A stretch of 64,000 bases of DNA, from the NCBI RefSeq assembly GCF_002732165.1, contig NZ_MRZO01000006.1, positions 124,001 to 188,000 on the forward strand. Direction: 5' to 3'. Below are positions 61,910 through 64,000 of this stretch, in pieces (within the stretch, counting starts at the first letter, position 1; each line of letters begins with the position of its first letter). Under the pieces are notes generated by a model, which saw only the letters and a list, made by a program, of their open reading frames with translations, ran no database searches and was not told where the DNA came from. Source of the DNA: Staphylococcus xylosus (GTDB lineage Bacteria; Bacillota; Bacilli; Staphylococcales; Staphylococcaceae). A program made the translations under genes and the position numbers.

Positions 61910-62650
61910 ATGGAAATGATTACTTCGGCACAAAATAGTAAAGTTAAAAGCGCAAATAAATTAAAAAAGAAACGAGAAAGAGATAAAACTGGATTAGCAC
62001 TGATTGAAGGCTATCACTTAATCGAAGAAGCATATAAAAGTAATTTGATAATCCAACAGTTATACGTTGTCGATGTAGATAGATTGGATGACAACTTAAA
62101 GGATTATGCAAAAGAAGTATTTGAAATTAATCTGAAAGTTGCGGAAGTGTTATCAGGAACAGTGACACCACAAGGTTTTTTCGCTGTTATTGAGAAGCCA
62201 GAATATGAAATAACTTCTGCTAAACAAGTGTTGCTTATTGATTGTATTCAAGATCCAGGTAACTTAGGTACTTTAATCCGCACTGCAGATGCGGTAGGAT
62301 TAGATTTAATAGTGCTTGAAAAGGGCACTGCAGACCCTTATCAGGATAAAGTATTACGTGCAAGTCAAGGAAGCGTATTTCATTTACCAATCGTCACAAA
62401 GGATTTAAGTGAGTTTATTGATAATTTTGAAGGTGAAGTATATGGTACAGCATTAGAAAATGCAGTAGATTACCATCAAGTTTCAAGTCAAGATGCATTT
62501 GCATTATTACTAGGTAATGAAGGTGATGGCGTAAATCCGAAATTATTAGAACAAACAACGCAAAATTTAATAATTCCGATTTATGGTAAAGCTGAAAGTT
62601 TAAATGTTGCTATTGCAGGAAGTATCGTAATGTATCACTTGAAAGGTTGA
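61910..62650 (+). CDS. TrmH/SpoU family RNA 2'-O-methyltransferase
   Basis: A 246-residue SPOUT methyltransferase with an N-terminal substrate-binding domain (SAQNSKVKSANKLKKKRERDKTGLALIEG, about 5-90) and a C-terminal trefoil-knot domain: LLIDCIQDPGNLGTLIRTADAVGLD (motif 1), ALLLGNEGDGV (motif 2), IPIYGKAESLNVAIAGSIVMY (motif 3). The target nucleotide, 23S rRNA or tRNA, is not evident. GGTAAAGAGGCTATGCT precedes the ATG. It lies before pheS, as in Bacillus and Staphylococcus. Confidence 0.92.
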   Translation: MEMITSAQNSKVKSANKLKKKRERDKTGLALIEGYHLIEEAYKSNLIIQQLYVVDVDRLDDNLKDYAKEVFEINLKVAEVLSGTVTPQGFFAVIEKPEYEITSAKQVLLIDCIQDPGNLGTLIRTADAVGLDLIVLEKGTADPYQDKVLRASQGSVFHLPIVTKDLSEFIDNFEGEVYGTALENAVDYHQVSSQDAFALLLGNEGDGVNPKLLEQTTQNLIIPIYGKAESLNVAIAGSIVMYHLKG

Positions 62651-62676
62651 CCCTTTTGTGAATAATCGTATATAAT
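62647..62676 (+). promoter_or_regulatory. Promoter of the T-box-pheS transcript
   Basis: TTGACC, 18 bases, TATAAT. It overlaps the stop codon of the methyltransferase gene and lies just before the T-box leader. Confidence 0.8.
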
Positions 62677-62682
62677 AAAGAC

Positions 62683-62927
62683 AATGAAATTTAAATAGTT
62701 ACCGATAAAAAGGCGTAAACTATATCTTACAGATGTATAAGGGAGATTATTCAAGACTGAAAGATAATCCACTGTATTTAGTTTTTTTCACCTTTTTGGT
62801 TACTTAAAGAAATTTAAGTCGGACATCATTTCCGTTATCAATGACAACAAGTGTATGCTTATGCATAAATTTGGGTGGTACCACGGAAGGCTTTCGTCCC
62901 AGTTTCAAGGGATGAAAGTCTTTTTTT
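62683..62927 (+). promoter_or_regulatory. T-box riboswitch upstream of pheS
   Basis: A 245-nt leader with the T-box core GGGTGGTACCACGG (62872-62885), followed by a terminator (GGCTTTCGTCCC against GGGATGAAAGTC with G-U pairs, then seven T, 62889-62927). The T-box bases compete with the terminator in the usual way. By position it should sense uncharged tRNA-Phe; I did not fix the specifier codon with confidence. Confidence 0.93.
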
Positions 62928-62983
62928 GTGCGGTTTTTTAATTTAAATAACTCGATGATATTTTTAAAATAGGAGGGTAAAGT

Positions 62984-64000
62984 ATGACACAAACAGAAGC
63001 TATGTCAGAAATAAAACAACAAGCATTAGTCGATATCAATGAAGCTCGAAATGAAAAAGAATTACAAGATGTAAAGGTCAAGTATCTAGGTAAAAAAGGT
63101 TCAGTTACTGGTTTAATGAAGCATATGAAAGACTTGCCGAATGAAGAAAAGCCTGCATATGGTCAACAAGTAAACGAAGTGAGACAGACAATTGAAGGTG
63201 AGATTGACTCTCGCCGTGAATTGTTAGCAAACGAACAATTAGAACAACAACTTAAAGAAGAACAAATCGATGTGACATTACCTAGCCGTAAAATTGCTAA
63301 TGGTGCAAAACATCCATTAACACGCACAATCGAAGAAATTGAAGATTTATTCTTAGGTCTTGGTTACGAAATTGTAGATGGTTTTGAAGTAGAGCAAGAT
63401 TATTATAATTTTGAAGCATTAAACTTACCAAAATCTCATCCAGCTAGAGATATGCAAGACAGTTTTTACATAACTGATGAGATATTGATGCGTACACACA
63501 CATCTCCAGTTCAAGCAAGAACTATGGAAAAGCGTAATGGACAAGGACCTGTTAAAATTTTATGTCCAGGAAAAGTTTACCGTCGTGACTCAGATGATGC
63601 CACACATAGCCATCAATTCACTCAAATTGAAGGATTAGTTGTAGATGAAAATATTAAAATGAGTGATTTAAAAGGGACATTAGAATTATTGGCAAAACAA
63701 TTATTCGGTGAAGATAGAGAGATTCGCCTACGTCCAAGTTATTTCCCATTCACAGAACCTTCAGTAGAAGTAGATGTATCTTGCTTCAAATGTAAAGGTG
63801 ATGGTTGTAATGTATGTAAACACACAGGTTGGATTGAAATATTAGGAGCTGGAATGGTACATCCTAACGTACTTGAAATGGCAGGATTTGATTCAACTAA
63901 ATATTCTGGTTTCGCATTTGGGATGGGGCCAGACCGTATTGCAATGTTGAAATATGGTATTGAAGATATAAGACATTTCTATACCAATGATGTACGTTTC
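62984..64000 (+). CDS. pheS: Phenylalanine--tRNA ligase alpha subunit (3' end outside window)
   Basis: 339 codons are present, and the frame is open at the window end; about a dozen more are expected. It has an N-terminal coiled coil (about 1-85), then class II synthetase motif 2 ([30 protein letters not shown]) and motif 3 ([17 protein letters not shown]). A Cys-rich insertion [16 protein letters not shown] is normal for bacterial PheS. AGGAGGGTAAAGT precedes the ATG. Regulated by the T-box leader; pheT should follow outside the window. Confidence 0.97.
   Translation, partial: MTQTEAMSEIKQQALVDINEARNEKELQDVKVKYLGKKGSVTGLMKHMKDLPNEEKPAYGQQVNEVRQTIEGEIDSRRELLANEQLEQQLKEEQIDVTLPSRKIANGAKHPLTRTIEEIEDLFLGLGYEIVDGFEVEQDYYNFEALNLPKSHPARDMQDSFYITDEILMRTHTSPVQARTMEKRNGQGPVKILCPGKVYRRDSDDATHSHQFTQIEGLVVDENIKMSDLKGTLELLAKQLFGEDREIRLRPSYFPFTEPSVEVDVSCFKCKGDGCNVCKHTGWIEILGAGMVHPNVLEMAGFDSTKYSGFAFGMGPDRIAMLKYGIEDIRHFYTNDVRF

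Noticed and set aside
62804..62992. 62-codon minus-strand frame in the pheS leader
   Set aside because: It is fully inside the T-box riboswitch and terminator on the opposite strand; no ribosome binding site.

Overview
This window is a stretch of the core chromosome of a Staphylococcus. The evidence is low G+C DNA, strong GGAGG-type ribosome binding sites with frequent GTG and TTG starts, and an unbroken run of gene blocks in the order known from S. aureus and partly from Bacillus subtilis (pur, ykoEDC, ptsHI, cydAB, rnjA, pdhABCD, potABCD, mntH, typA, ylaN-ftsW-pycA, ctaA/ctaB, ylb cluster, rpmF, pheS). It is probably not S. aureus: the isd haem-uptake locus that S. aureus carries between rpmF and the SpoU methyltransferase upstream of pheS is missing, and one M23-type protein gene sits there instead. 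The species cannot be named from the sequence alone. There are no tRNA or rRNA genes, insertion sequences, prophage genes or CRISPR arrays.

Layout. 1-6.1 kb: distal half of the purine operon (purL tail, purF, purM, purN, purH, purD) ending at a strong terminator. 6.1-9.1 kb, minus strand: a TPP-riboswitch-controlled ECF-type thiamine/pyrimidine precursor transporter (ykoE-ykoD-ykoC). 9.1-13.3 kb: a 44-residue charged protein with a SigB-like promoter, an unknown multi-pass membrane protein, an RlmI-type rRNA methyltransferase and a DUF697-like protein. 13.4-15.4 kb: PTS general proteins HPr and EI. 15.6-19.1 kb: a glutaredoxin-like protein, cytochrome bd oxidase (cydAB) behind a perfect Rex-type operator, and the potassium-channel regulator KtrC. 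19.4-22.9 kb: RNase J1 with RpoY, a 90-residue unknown, and peptide deformylase. 23.0-28.9 kb: lipoprotein YkyA and the pyruvate dehydrogenase operon. 29.1-33.9 kb: UPF0223 protein, then the regulator-plus-potABCD polyamine transport operon. 34.0-39.6 kb: two DUF4064-like membrane proteins flanking mntH, then YktB, an inositol monophosphatase-family protein and YlaF. 39.7-48.4 kb: typA, ylaI, a ylaL-like gene, ylaN, ftsW and pycA. 48.7-51.3 kb: haem A biosynthesis (ctaA opposite ctaB-ctaM). 51.7-54.0 kb: a UvrA paralogue lacking the UvrB-binding domain, apparently inserted in an otherwise conserved order. 54.2-60.8 kb: the ylb cluster (CAP protein, YlbF, GlpQ-like, YlbG, unknown, rsmD, coaD, tmcAL, yceD, rpmF). 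60.9-64.0 kb: the M23-type protein, an SpoU-type RNA methyltransferase, a T-box leader and the start of pheS.

Most genes serve central metabolism and respiration: sugar uptake (PTS), pyruvate oxidation (pdh), anaplerosis (pycA), haem A supply (ctaA, ctaB, ctaM) and two oxidase branches. Redox control is visible as a Rex box at cydAB and a related TGTCACAAATAA element between ctaA and ctaB. Metal control is visible as a DtxR/MntR-type palindrome on the mntH promoter and a weaker Fur-like site near 21.98 kb. The least explained items are the structured region upstream of pycA, the UvrA paralogue, the M23-type protein with an altered HxxxD motif and no signal peptide, and the small SigB-like unit at 9.5 kb.
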